Below, in pieces: positions 8,833-17,753 of a stretch of DNA of 64,000 bases (the first letter of the stretch is position 1; each line of letters begins with the position of its first letter). Under the pieces are notes generated by a model. The model saw only the letters and a list, made by a program, of their open reading frames with translations. It did not search any database and was not told the origin of the DNA. Source of the DNA: Streptomyces sp. Ru62 (GTDB taxonomy: Bacteria > Actinomycetota > Actinomycetes > Streptomycetales > Streptomycetaceae); NCBI RefSeq assembly GCF_002920615.1, contig NZ_PQSU01000007.1, positions 62,001-126,000 of the forward strand, in the 5' to 3' direction. Made by a program: the position numbers and the translations under genes.

Positions 8833-11056
8833 TCAGACAGTCAGCCGCTCGCCCCGGTCGGGCACCGGCGACGCCACCGGCTCCGGGGTCTCGTCGTGGG
8901 TGAGGTCCGGCAGGCGGTGCAGCCACTTCGGCAGGTACCAGTTGCGCTCGCCGAGCAGGGCCATCACCGCCGGCAGCAACACCCCGCGGATGACCGTGGC
9001 GTCGATCAGGACCGCCGCGGCCAGGCCCACGCCCATCTGCTTCATGGACTGCATGGAGAGCGTGCCGAAGATCGCGAACACGGCGACCATGATGACCGCG
9101 GCGCTGGTGACGACCCCGGCCGTGGTGACCACGCCGTGCCGGATCGCGTCCTTCGTCGTACGGCCGCGCATCCGGGCCTCGCGGATCCGGGAGACCACGA
9201 ACACGTGGTAGTCCATCGACAGCCCGAACAGGATCACGAAGAGGAACAGCGGCAGCCAGGTGACGATCGCGCCGACGCCCTCGGCGCCCACCAGCGAGGC
9301 GCCCCAGCCGTGCTGGAAGACGGCGACGAGGATGCCGTAGGCGGCGGCCACCGACAGCAGGTTGAGCACGATCGACGTGACCGCGACGGTCAGCGAGCGG
9401 AACGACAGCAGCATCAGCAGGAAGGCGAAGACGACCACGAACACGAAGACCGGGACGACGGAGCCCATCAGCTGGTCGTTGAAGTCGTTGTTGCCCGCGA
9501 CCTGCCCGGTCACCGGCGCCTGCACGCCGTCGACCTTGCCGAGCGTGGCGGGCCGCACCTCGTCGCGCAGCTTCTCCAGGCTCTGGGTCGCCCGGTCCAT
9601 GTCGGAGCCGCCGACCAGCGGCACGGACACCAGGGCCACGTCCTGGGCGTCGTACACCTTGACGTCGACCGGTCCGCGCGATGCGCCCGAGGTGACCGCC
9701 TGCTCCTTGAAGTCGGCCAGCCCCCGCCGGACTTCGGGGGCGTCGATGTCCTTTGCCTTGACGACGACCTCGGCCGGTTCGCTGCCGCCCGGGAAGGCGT
9801 CGTTGATGCGGTTGTACGTCTGCACGATCGGCAGCGAGTCGCCGAACTCCTGGTCCAGGGTGAGCTGCTGGGTCTTCATGCCGAGCGCGGGCGCGGCGAC
9901 CGCCAGCAGCGCGCCGGCCGCGACGACGACCGAGACCAGCGGCTTGGCCAGCACACCCCGCAGCACGGCCGTCCAGAACCGGCTGTCCCCGTTCCCCCTG
10001 CGCCTGGGGCGGCCCAGGAACGGAAGCCGCCCCTTCTCGACCCGCTCGCCGAGCAGCGACAGCAGCGCGGGCAGCACGGTCACCGAACCGACCATGGCGA
10101 CCGCCACCACCATCAGCGAGGCCAGGCCCATCGCCTCGAACTCGGCGAGCCCGGTGAACAGCATGCCCGCCATCGCCACGCACACCGTGACACCGGAGAC
10201 GATGATCGCCCGGCCGCTGGTCGCGGCGGCGATCCGGAGGGCGGTGCCCGCGTCCCGGCCGGCCATCCGCTCCTCGCGCTCCCGGCGCAGATAGAACAGG
10301 CAGTAGTCGACACCGACGGCCATACCGACCAGCAGCATCACCGAGTTGGCCGTGTCGCTCATCGGCTGGAGGTGGCTGACCAGGCCCATCAGACCCATCG
10401 TCGCCATGATCGCGGTGATCGCGAGGGCCACCGGCAGCAGCGCGGCCACCAGCGCGCCGAACGCGATCAGCAGGATGCCGAGCGCCACCGGCACCGCCGA
10501 GTACTCGGCCTGCTGGAAGTCGTCCCCGAAGGCGTCCTTGTACTGCTTCTGCATGCTGGCGCCGCCGATCTCCTCGATCCGCAGCGTGCCGTGGTCCTTC
10601 TGCACCCCGGCGACGGCCTTGAGCACCGGCTCGATCCGGTCGGCGGCCGTCTCCGCGTCACCGCGCAGGTCGAACTGGACCAGCGCGCTGCGGCCGTCCC
10701 GGGAGACGGTGTGCGTGTCGTACGGCGAGGTCACACCCGTCACCTTGCCGGTGCCCCCGACGGCCTCGACCACATCGGCGACGGCCGCGCGGAACTGCGG
10801 GCTGGTGGCCTTGACGGCGTCGTCCTTCGACTGGATCAGGACCGTCTCCGAAGCCGGCTCCTTGATCCCGGCGTCATCGATGATCTTCGCGGCGGTGTGC
10901 GTCTCGCCCTTGAGCTGATCGCTCTCGCTCACGTCGACCCGGCCCGCCGCCGAGCCGAGGCCCATCGCCAGGACGACGAACAACACCCATATGCCGACGG
11001 CCGCCCAGCGGTGCCGGGCGCTCCAGCCCCCGCACCCGCACCTCTGTGTTCCCCAT
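8833..11056 (-). CDS. MMPL-family RND exporter, probable frameshift near the start
   Basis: A large membrane transporter of the MMPL (RND) family, about 740 residues. It has one N-terminal span, a periplasm-type loop beginning RVDVSESDQLKGETH, then membrane blocks with DYCLFYLRREREER and DYHVFVVSRIREAR, the paired MMPL motifs, in each repeat. Members export lipids or drugs using proton motive force. The open frame's only upstream start is a GTG at 11178 in poor context. The convincing start, ATG at 11056 with GAGGGGG in front, is in another frame and would read MGNTEVRVR; deleting one G from the five-G run at 11027-11031 would join it to GWSARHRW. I therefore call a 1-base indel or sequencing error. 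A TetR-like half-site lies upstream. Confidence 0.85.
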
Positions 11057-11480
11057 GACGGGTCTGCCCCCTCGTGTGCGGTGACGGCCCCCTGCCGCCA
11101 CGTCTGCTTGCTCCTGTTCGACGGTAGGGGCCGGACAAAGCCGTCTCGTCGTACTGCCCGGTGAACCGCGCCGGGCACGGATCACCGCTGGGGAGGACAG
11201 TGGGCCCTTACATCTATCGCCGGTTCTCGGGGGCGGCTCTCAGGGACGCGGTGTCCGATCCGCCGCCCAGGCCCCCTTTGTCATTACGAAAGCTTGTTGA
11301 ACAAGTCACAGCTGCGTGGAGGAGTTGAACCCGGCCCCGCCGATCGGCCAGAGTTTCGCCCAAGCCGGCCGGCGCCCCGTCCGGCATGCGCCGAGCGCGG
11401 CCGTCGCGCCCGCCCCCACGGGGCACGACGGCCGCACCGCACCGGCGCCGCCAGGCGGACGTGTGTGCGAGGCTCTGCCC
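11057..11480. promoter_or_regulatory. Divergent intergenic region with an inverted repeat
   Basis: This 424-base stretch separates the MMPL exporter and the reductase and should hold both promoters. CTTGTT-G-AACAAG at 11293-11305 is a perfect 6-1-6 inverted repeat and a plausible operator (MarR- or TetR-sized). TTGTCA at 11278-11283 could be a -35 box but has no clear -10 partner. Open frames here look non-coding. Confidence 0.4.
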
Positions 11481-12491
11481 ATGCGCTACATCATCATCGG
11501 GGCCGGCGCGGTCGGCGGTACCGTCGGCGGGCGGTTGGCCCAGGCCGGGCGGGAGGTCGTCCTCGTCGCCCGGGGCCCGCACCTGGCCGCCCTCCGCGAG
11601 CACGGACTGCGACTGCGGGTTCCCCAGGGCGAGTCGACGCACCGGCTGCCCGCCGTCGACGGACCGGGACCGCTCGGGGAACTGCGCGCCGACGACGTCC
11701 TCGTCCTCGCGGTGAAGACCCAGGACACCGTGGCCGCCCTGGAGACCTGGGCCGACCTGCCCGTCGCCGGCGGCGGAACGGCGGCCGAACTGCTGCCGCT
11801 GGTCTGCCTGCAGAACGGCGTCGAGAGCGGCCGGCTGGCGCTGCGCCGCTTCCGGCACGTGTACGGCGTCTGCGTCTGGCTGCCGTCGACCTTCGTGGAA
11901 CCCGGCGTCGTCTCCGCCGCCGGCGCCCCGCTCACCGGCGTCCTGCACCTCGGCCGCCTCCCGCACGGCACCGACGACACCGCCCGCCGGATCGCCGCCG
12001 ACCTCGCGGACTCCCACTTCGAGGCACCGGTGGTGCCCGACGTGGCCCGCTGGCAGTACGCCAAGCTCCTCGGAAACCTCGGCAACGCGCTGGAAGCGGT
12101 CAGCGGGCCGGTGGCGAGCGAGGAGGCACGGGCCCTGTTCGCGCGCGTGCGGGCCGAGGGGGAGGCCGTGCTGGACGCCGCCGGCATCCCGCACACCGGC
12201 TCGGAGGAGCAGCGCGCGGCCCGCGGCGACAAGGTCACCCTGGTCCCGCTGGACGGCGCTCCCCGCGGCGGCGGCTCCTCCTGGCAGTCCCTGGTCCGGG
12301 GCACCGGCACCATCGAGGCGGACTACCTCAACGGCGAGATCGCCCTGCTCGGCCGGCTGCACGGCGTCCCCACCCCGCTGAACGAACTGCTGCAAGGTCT
12401 CGCCAACCGGTTCGCCAGGGAGCACCGGGCGGCGGGCTCGCTGCCCGTCGCCGACCTGGTCCGACTGGCCGACGAGGCGGTGCGCGCGTGA
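11481..12491 (+). CDS. Ketopantoate reductase-family protein (ApbA/PanE-like)
   Basis: A 336-residue NAD(P)-dependent reductase of the ApbA/PanE family. A Rossmann motif opens the protein (MRYIIIGAGAVGGTVGGRL), and the mid-region has LVCLQNGVES, matching the family's NG motif, with the catalytic Lys likely in RWQYAKLLGNLGNAL. The classical enzyme makes pantoate for coenzyme A, but Streptomyces carry several paralogues and this divergent copy, not beside other pan genes, may act on another 2-keto acid. The ATG at 11481 was chosen because the Rossmann fold begins immediately there; an upstream GTG frame (11316) adds low-complexity sequence. Confidence 0.85.
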   Translation: MRYIIIGAGAVGGTVGGRLAQAGREVVLVARGPHLAALREHGLRLRVPQGESTHRLPAVDGPGPLGELRADDVLVLAVKTQDTVAALETWADLPVAGGGTAAELLPLVCLQNGVESGRLALRRFRHVYGVCVWLPSTFVEPGVVSAAGAPLTGVLHLGRLPHGTDDTARRIAADLADSHFEAPVVPDVARWQYAKLLGNLGNALEAVSGPVASEEARALFARVRAEGEAVLDAAGIPHTGSEEQRAARGDKVTLVPLDGAPRGGGSSWQSLVRGTGTIEADYLNGEIALLGRLHGVPTPLNELLQGLANRFAREHRAAGSLPVADLVRLADEAVRA

Positions 12492-12570
12492 CCGCCAGCT
12501 GAAATGGGTCAAGAGAACGGTGGTGGATTGGGCCGGGATTCCGGACCACCGGGGCACTAGCGTCGGCGCC

Positions 12571-13227
12571 ATGACGCACAGCAGCACCGTCACGGACACG
12601 GACACGGACACCGCCACCACCGCCCCGACCCGGGTCGACTTCTTCTTCGACCCCGCCTGTCCCTTCGCCTGGATCACCTCCCGCTGGCTGCTGGAGGTGG
12701 AGCGGCTGCGCCCGCTCGACCTCCGGTTCCGGGTGATGAGCCTGTACCTGCACAACACCGGCAACGAACTGCCCGACTGGTACCGCGACCTGGTGGACCG
12801 CTCGATCGGACCCGTGCGGGTCGCCGTGGCCGCCGCCGAGCGGTACGGCGAGAAGGTGCTGCGCGAGCTGTACACCGCGTTCGGCACCCGCATCCACGAA
12901 CAGGGCGTCGAGGACTTCGACACGGTGATCACCGAGTCGCTGGCCGGGCTCGGGTTCCCCGCCGACCTGTCCGCCGCCGCTCACGACCCGTCGTACGACG
13001 AGGCGGTCCGCCGCAGCCACGCGGCCGGCGCCGAGCCGGAGACCGGTGGCTACGTCGGCACACCCACCCTCCACATCGACGGCACCGTCTGGTTCGGACC
13101 CGTGCTGCGCGCCGTCCCGCGCGGCGCGGAGGCGGCCGAACTCTTCGACAGCTTCCGGGTGCTGGCCCGGCACCCCGACCTCTTCGAACTGAAGCGCACC
13201 CGCACCGGTGCGCTCCGGTTCGACTGA
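12571..13227 (+). CDS. DsbA-family protein, mycothiol-dependent nitroreductase-like (Rv2466c type)
   Basis: A 218-residue thioredoxin-fold protein with an inserted helical domain. The segment FFFDPACPFAWITSRWLLEVE and the tail GTPTLHIDG...FFELKRTR-like ending align by eye with Mycobacterium Rv2466c, a mycothiol-dependent oxidoreductase that activates nitro-prodrugs. Rv2466c has CPWC; here the motif is CPFA, so only the first, attacking Cys remains. A monothiol mycothiol-dependent mechanism is still possible (inference). A Thr/Asp-rich leader of about 18 residues (TDTDTDTATT) precedes the fold. No signal peptide, so cytoplasmic. Confidence 0.85.
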   Translation: MTHSSTVTDTDTDTATTAPTRVDFFFDPACPFAWITSRWLLEVERLRPLDLRFRVMSLYLHNTGNELPDWYRDLVDRSIGPVRVAVAAAERYGEKVLRELYTAFGTRIHEQGVEDFDTVITESLAGLGFPADLSAAAHDPSYDEAVRRSHAAGAEPETGGYVGTPTLHIDGTVWFGPVLRAVPRGAEAAELFDSFRVLARHPDLFELKRTRTGALRFD

Positions 13228-13321
13228 CCCGGAGCGGGTTGGCCGATAAACGCCCCTCCGGCGGGCCGGCCGCACCGGACGTGTGACACGGCGGCGCCGT
13301 TCGGCGCAGAACCAAGAGCCA

Positions 13322-13358
13322 CCGCGGTCCGACGTCACAGGGGAGCGCCGGACCGCGG
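13322..13358 (+). terminator. Inverted repeat downstream of the DsbA-like gene
   Basis: CCGCGGTCCG and CGGACCGCGG form a perfect ten-base stem around a 17-base loop, about 95 bases past the stop. It may end transcription or insulate the next gene. Confidence 0.4.
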
Positions 13359-13470
13359 CGGCCGATACCACACGAACGTCCCCCGGCACCGCCCCTCACC
13401 GAACCAGGCGACAAACCCGCGGGGTTGTCCCTAGGGTGAACGGCGCGGAAGGCCTGAGGGGGACGGACGG

Positions 13471-14997
13471 ATGAGTGTGACGGGCAGACCATTGCCGTCA
13501 TTGCCGCAGTACCGCAAGGACGGGGTGACCCGGCGCCTGAGCGCCTCGGTGCACCTCGACGACGACTTCGCCCTGTACGTCGACCGGATGCTCACCGGAG
13601 ACCGGCTCAACGCGATCGGGCTCAGCCTCAACATCAACTTCGTCGCCCTCGCCCGGCACGCGCGCGTGGCCACCCGCCGCCGCGCCGCCCTCGACCGCAG
13701 GCTCGCCTGCCTCCAGACGGCCGTACTCCTCGCGCTCCTCATCGGGGTCTGGGGACTGGTCAACGGACACCGGTCACTCGGATGGGTGGCGATTTTCGGC
13801 CCTCTCGGCGCCTACGCGATCGCCTGGACACTGGTCCGCCACACCCAGGCGCGCGGCCGCGTCATGGCACGGGAGGTGTTCCTCTCCACCGACAGACCCG
13901 AGCAGACCGCACCCCCGGTGGAGACCGAGGCCGAGGCCGCGCTGCACGACCTGAAACGCGCCAACGTCCTGCCCTACGCCGACGAGGCCGCCTACACCAA
14001 GCCGTTCGTCGGCAGCGGTGACAAGATCAAGGAAGTCGTCTGGCAGCCCATCGACATCAGCAGACCCGCCGACGCCCCGGGCGGCGGCAAGCTGCCGATG
14101 CGCCCGTTCGACGTCATCGACCTGCACACCTACGTGGCACGGCACATGGAGAACATCTCCGGGCTCCAGGGGCTGCGGGCCAGGAACCGGCTCTACGTCC
14201 TCGGCAGCAACGCCCACCTCATACCCGAGCTGGTGCCCGACCCCACCCGGCGGCCTCGCGCCCAGATCCCCAAGCAACTCGTACAGGCCGGCCTCCAGAC
14301 ACCGGGGGCGGGCATGCGCACCCACCTGTGCCTGGAACGCGTCGGCGAGGGCGGCCGGCTCATCGTCTCCATGTACCTGCGGGCGATCCTCCAGCACCCC
14401 AGCCTGACCTGGGAGGTGGCCGCCTACGCGATACCGCCGCTGGACGGCCGCTTCTACCGCGTGGACCGGCTCCCGGTCGCCCCCTGGGAGAGCTGGTGGG
14501 ACCTCTTCCGGTACGCCACCCGCCGCACCGGCCCGGAACTGCGCGGTGCCCTCGGCCGCATCCTGCGGCGCCACCGCTGGCAGGGCGACCACGACCGGGC
14601 GCTGGCCCGGACCCGCCGCGCCATCACCAGACAGCACGTCCGCCACGACTACGGCGCCACGGGCAGCCTGCGCGAGGACCTCGGCGCCTGGGACGAGGCC
14701 GGCTACGCCGAACGCACCGACGCGCAGGACTTCCTGTTCCGGCTCCAGCAGGGCGTGTTGACCGCCACGGAACGGTTCCTGCGGGACCACAACATCGACA
14801 CCGGTTCCTTCGACAAGGCCGTACAGGTCATCAACACGCAGACCTACAACATCGGTAACGTCAGCGGTCCCAGCAACTTCGGCGCCCACGGCACGATCCT
14901 CCTAGGCGGGCAGCAAGGGCCCGGACCCCAGGGCGGCCCGGGAGCCCAGGGCGGCCCCGGTCCCGCGGGATCAGGACCGTCCGCGCCGAAGCCGTAA
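13471..14997 (+). CDS. Unrecognised two-span membrane protein with C-terminal amyloid-like motif and Gly/Pro tail
   Basis: 508 residues, no family I recognise. After about 75 basic N-terminal residues come two membrane spans (about 80-125), then a large soluble part with Arg-rich stretches, probably cytoplasmic. Residues about 458-476 read TYNIGNVSGPSNFGAHGTI, and the last 30 residues form a Gly/Pro/Gln collagen-like tail (GPGPQGGPGAQGGPG). The 19-residue motif recurs near the N-terminus of the 107-aa protein encoded 71 bases downstream, with 14 identical positions, so the two probably interact through it. The motif's Asn/Gly pattern resembles bacterial amyloid-signalling motifs that link receptors and effectors. 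ATG 13471 has a GAGGGGG site. Function unknown. Confidence 0.85.
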   Translation: MSVTGRPLPSLPQYRKDGVTRRLSASVHLDDDFALYVDRMLTGDRLNAIGLSLNINFVALARHARVATRRRAALDRRLACLQTAVLLALLIGVWGLVNGHRSLGWVAIFGPLGAYAIAWTLVRHTQARGRVMAREVFLSTDRPEQTAPPVETEAEAALHDLKRANVLPYADEAAYTKPFVGSGDKIKEVVWQPIDISRPADAPGGGKLPMRPFDVIDLHTYVARHMENISGLQGLRARNRLYVLGSNAHLIPELVPDPTRRPRAQIPKQLVQAGLQTPGAGMRTHLCLERVGEGGRLIVSMYLRAILQHPSLTWEVAAYAIPPLDGRFYRVDRLPVAPWESWWDLFRYATRRTGPELRGALGRILRRHRWQGDHDRALARTRRAITRQHVRHDYGATGSLREDLGAWDEAGYAERTDAQDFLFRLQQGVLTATERFLRDHNIDTGSFDKAVQVINTQTYNIGNVSGPSNFGAHGTILLGGQQGPGPQGGPGAQGGPGPAGSGPSAPKP

Positions 14998-15068
14998 CCG
15001 CAACCCCAACCGTCCGACGGCTCCTCCGGTTCCGGGGCGAGCCGCCGGACCGCGAGCGAGGACAGGAC

Positions 15069-15392
15069 ATGAGCACCTACAACTTCGGCAACGTCAACGG
15101 CCCCGCCAACTTCGGCGACCACGGCCAGATCCAGATCAACCACGCCCACCCCGACCTGCCCACCATGATGGACCTCGCCCAGAGGCTCACCGACACGCTG
15201 CGCGCCGAGTACCCGGAGCTGGTGCCCCAGGGCGAGATCATCCAGGCCCAGTTCCAGGAGTCCGCCGAGGACGGCCTGCCGCCGAACCGCGGCCGGATCC
15301 GCTCCGCGCTGGAGACGATCGCCATCGCGGCCTCGGCCGGCACCGGCAGCCTCGCCTTCACCCAGCAGCTCATCAACGCCCTCGGGCTCTGA
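15069..15392 (+). CDS. Small protein with N-terminal amyloid-like motif and helical C-terminus
   Basis: 107 residues. Residues 3-21 (TYNFGNVNGPANFGDHGQI) match the C-terminal motif of the upstream membrane protein; the remainder (about 27-107) is predicted helical, with a hydrophobic, Ala-rich final third (TIAIAASAGTGSLAFTQQL) that might insert into or disturb a membrane. ATG 15069 has GAGGACAGG in front. The pair is probably co-transcribed. The organisation (shared short motif, one partner large, one small and helical) fits receptor/effector signalling by amyloid templating, which is inference only. It is convergent with the kinase of the minus-strand operon. Confidence 0.8.
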   Translation: MSTYNFGNVNGPANFGDHGQIQINHAHPDLPTMMDLAQRLTDTLRAEYPELVPQGEIIQAQFQESAEDGLPPNRGRIRSALETIAIAASAGTGSLAFTQQLINALGL

Positions 15393-15394
15393 CC

Positions 15395-15426
15395 GGCCGG
15401 AGCCCCGCCGCCACGGGGCTTCGGCC
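15395..15426. terminator. Bidirectional terminator between the motif pair and the kinase operon
   Basis: GGCCGGAGCCCCG and CGGGGCTTCGGCC form a 13-base stem with one G-U pair and a six-base loop. It begins three bases after one stop and ends nine bases before the other, so it serves both convergent units. Confidence 0.8.
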
Positions 15427-15434
15427 CTGCCACG

Positions 15435-16772
15435 TCACCGGGCCCGCACCACCGCCCGGACCCCGCCGCCCAGGTCGAGGTCGAGCCCCGACCGCAGCGG
15501 CACCGTCTGACCGGGCTCGATCTTCTGCACGGTGCCGTCCGAGCGGGTGCCCGTCCAGGTCTCCCGCGAGCGGTTGGCGAGCCCGAACCGCCCCGGCTTC
15601 TTGGGGTGTTCGACCAGTTCCGCGACGAGTGCCGCGTCCGAACAGTCGTGCCGCGCCGGCTCCGGCAGCAGATGGTGGGCCTGGACCCGGGCGGCGCGGC
15701 GCAGCCGGATGTGGTGCTCGGTGCGGGGCGGAGGAGTGGTCACCGTCAGCCGCGGCGGCAGCACCAGCCGGGCCCCGCACCCCCAGCAGTCCCGCGGCGG
15801 CGGGTTCTCGCCCGGCTCCGTCATGTTCTGCCGCCCGCACGAGGCGCACTCGACCACCGCGTCCAGCACCGCCCGCAGGGCGTCACGCCACTCCGACTCC
15901 CGCACCCGGGCCGCGGGATCGCGCAGGCCCGTCGTGAACGACCGCCGGAACAGCTCCCGCAGCCGCTCCGCCGCCGCGTCCCAGGTGGCCAGCACGGTCG
16001 CGTGCTCCAGCGGGTCCGGCGCGTTGGCGTCGTCCGCCGGGTCGAACACGAACAGCGGGCTCCTGCCGTACAGCTTGCGCTCCGCCGCCTCGTCCAGACA
16101 GTGGATGCCCAGCTCGCGCCTGCCCTTGAGCGGATGGTGGTTCATCAGCAGCATGAACAGCAGTACGGCGAGCGAGTGCAGGTCGGACTGGGTGCCCGGA
16201 CGTGCGCCCGGGTCACCGCGCACCAGCTCCGGGGCCATGAACTCCATGGTCCCCGAGATGCCGCTGGCGTCGCCCTCCACCACCGCGTTGTCGTTGTCGC
16301 AGACCAGGACGTCACCGGTGTCCGGGTCGAAGAAGATGTTCCCCCAGGAGATGTCCCGGTAGGCGATGCCCCGCGAGTGCAGCGCCTGATAGGCCTCCAC
16401 CGTGTACAGGCAGGCCGTCAGCAGCGCGCGCGGACTGGTGCGCAACTGCCGCCGGAACAGCGCCGGAAGACCCTTGTAGCGGTCCGGGCGCAGGCCCATC
16501 AGATAGCCGAACGAGCCGCGGTGCTCCGGCACGAAGGCCTCCGGCCACAGGAAGCGGTCGTCGGCGAAGTCCCGGGTCACCAGCTCCCGTACGATCGCCT
16601 CCTGGTCGGCGGTCGCGCAGGTCGGGTAGTACCACTTAAGGGCCCGTTCCCCGTCCGGCGTCCGGACCCGGTACACCTCGCCCTGGCCGCCCGCGCCGAG
16701 GAAGTCGAGGATCTCGACGTCGTCACCGTTCTCCGCCGCGAGGTGCGCCCCGCCATCGAGCATGCCGCTCAT
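15435..16772 (-). CDS. Protein kinase with C-terminal zinc ribbon (TerY-P-type kinase)
   Basis: 445 residues. Kinase core about 20-300: Gly loop GAGGQGEVYR, ATP-binding Lys in ERALKWYYP, catalytic loop YRDISWGNIFF (the usual HRD His is Tyr, the Asp and Asn are kept), and DND in place of DFG. The APE-like motif is FMAPELVRG. A C-terminal zinc ribbon (CASCGRQN...CWGCGA) is followed by a beta-rich region (about 365-445) that may be FHA-like. The same order, kinase plus ribbon after PP2C and vWA, is known from TerY-P triads. It starts directly after the PP2C stop (TAG then ATG). Likely target: components of the upstream GTPase module (inference). Confidence 0.9.
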   Translation of the reverse strand: MSGMLDGGAHLAAENGDDVEILDFLGAGGQGEVYRVRTPDGERALKWYYPTCATADQEAIVRELVTRDFADDRFLWPEAFVPEHRGSFGYLMGLRPDRYKGLPALFRRQLRTSPRALLTACLYTVEAYQALHSRGIAYRDISWGNIFFDPDTGDVLVCDNDNAVVEGDASGISGTMEFMAPELVRGDPGARPGTQSDLHSLAVLLFMLLMNHHPLKGRRELGIHCLDEAAERKLYGRSPLFVFDPADDANAPDPLEHATVLATWDAAAERLRELFRRSFTTGLRDPAARVRESEWRDALRAVLDAVVECASCGRQNMTEPGENPPPRDCWGCGARLVLPPRLTVTTPPPRTEHHIRLRRAARVQAHHLLPEPARHDCSDAALVAELVEHPKKPGRFGLANRSRETWTGTRSDGTVQKIEPGQTVPLRSGLDLDLGGGVRAVVRAR

Positions 16773-17753
16773 CTACGTCTCCGTTGTCCGTTCCATGTCC
16801 ACCTCGCCACCGGCCGGGCCGGGCGGTGTCCGCGCTTGCGTCGTACCGGGCTCCACGGGCTCCTCGGGGGCGCCGGGAGTACCGGGCGTCGTCGGGGTCT
16901 CCGCCGGTGCCGGTGCCGGTGCCGGGCGTACCGCCGCCGCCAGGGTCGTGTCGTCCCCGGAGTAGCGGGACGCCTGGGCGAGCCAGTCCGGCAGGGCCTC
17001 CCGGACGCCCGCGCTGCCCTCCTCGGCGAGCCGCCCGGCCAGCCCGCTGACGAACTCGCGGTACCCGTCGGCCGACGCGAAGCTCTTCGACAGGCCGTCC
17101 GTGGAGAGCACGACCAGCCGTGGCGCCCGCGCCTCCTCGAACACCGGCGCCCAGTGCATCCGCATCGCCCGCCACGCCTCCCGCCCGCACAACGACTCGG
17201 TCTCGTCGCCCAGGTCCTCCTCGGCCGGTGCGAGCGGACGGACCAGCGCGCCGTCGTGCTCCACCACGGCGAGGTCCCCGTCGCCGATCTGCCAGGCCAC
17301 GAACAGCCAGGGCGTGAACACCGCACCGATCAGCGTGGTGCCGTACAGCACCAGCTTCTCCTCGGTCCCCGGCTCCCGGGAGGCCTCCTCCACCACCGGG
17401 CGGTTCCGGTCCCAGTGGCCGAGGGCCTCCTGCCGCCACTCGTGCACCAGGGCCCGCGGGAAGTCGTCCCGGGCGTAGGTCATCAGCCGGGCCAGCCGCC
17501 CCGGCTCATGGCAGTCGTGCGCCGCCCGCCCGAAGGCGTCGGCCAGCACCAGGAACCGGTCCACGGCGAACCGCGCGCCCAGCGCGCTGCGCGCGTGCAC
17601 CGCCGAGCCGTGCCCGTCCGCCACCGCCAGGACCAGCGGATCCGTACCGGCGCCGGTGCCCTGGCAGGCGTACCAGTCCTGGTTGCGCTGCTTGCCGACG
17701 CCCTGGACGCTGCCCTCCAGCGTCTCCCACCGTCGCACCCCGAGCGTCACCAC
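16773..17753 (-). CDS. PP2C-type serine/threonine phosphatase
   Basis: 326 residues. The phosphatase fold spans about 1-275 with the metal-binding motifs VADGHGS, GTTLIGAV, STDGLS and the closing SGDDTTLAAA. The last 50 residues are a Pro/Thr/Glu-rich flexible tail. PP2C enzymes remove phosphate from Ser/Thr using two Mn/Mg ions; here it should oppose the kinase encoded next. Two adjacent GTG codons (17753 and 17750) can start it; the second overlaps the vWA stop as GTGA, the pattern used elsewhere in the operon, so the true start may be 17750. Cytoplasmic. Confidence 0.9.
   Translation of the reverse strand: MVTLGVRRWETLEGSVQGVGKQRNQDWYACQGTGAGTDPLVLAVADGHGSAVHARSALGARFAVDRFLVLADAFGRAAHDCHEPGRLARLMTYARDDFPRALVHEWRQEALGHWDRNRPVVEEASREPGTEEKLVLYGTTLIGAVFTPWLFVAWQIGDGDLAVVEHDGALVRPLAPAEEDLGDETESLCGREAWRAMRMHWAPVFEEARAPRLVVLSTDGLSKSFASADGYREFVSGLAGRLAEEGSAGVREALPDWLAQASRYSGDDTTLAAAVRPAPAPAPAETPTTPGTPGAPEEPVEPGTTQARTPPGPAGGEVDMERTTET

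Noticed and set aside
7486..11056. A macrolide biosynthesis cluster around the glycosyltransferase and exporter
   Set aside because: No polyketide synthase, deoxysugar or tailoring genes are present; self-contained resistance is simpler.
8896..11058. A 720-codon open frame on the plus strand opposite the MMPL gene
   Set aside because: His/Arg/Gln-rich translation typical of antisense high-GC frames; the minus strand encodes a complete RND exporter with known motifs.
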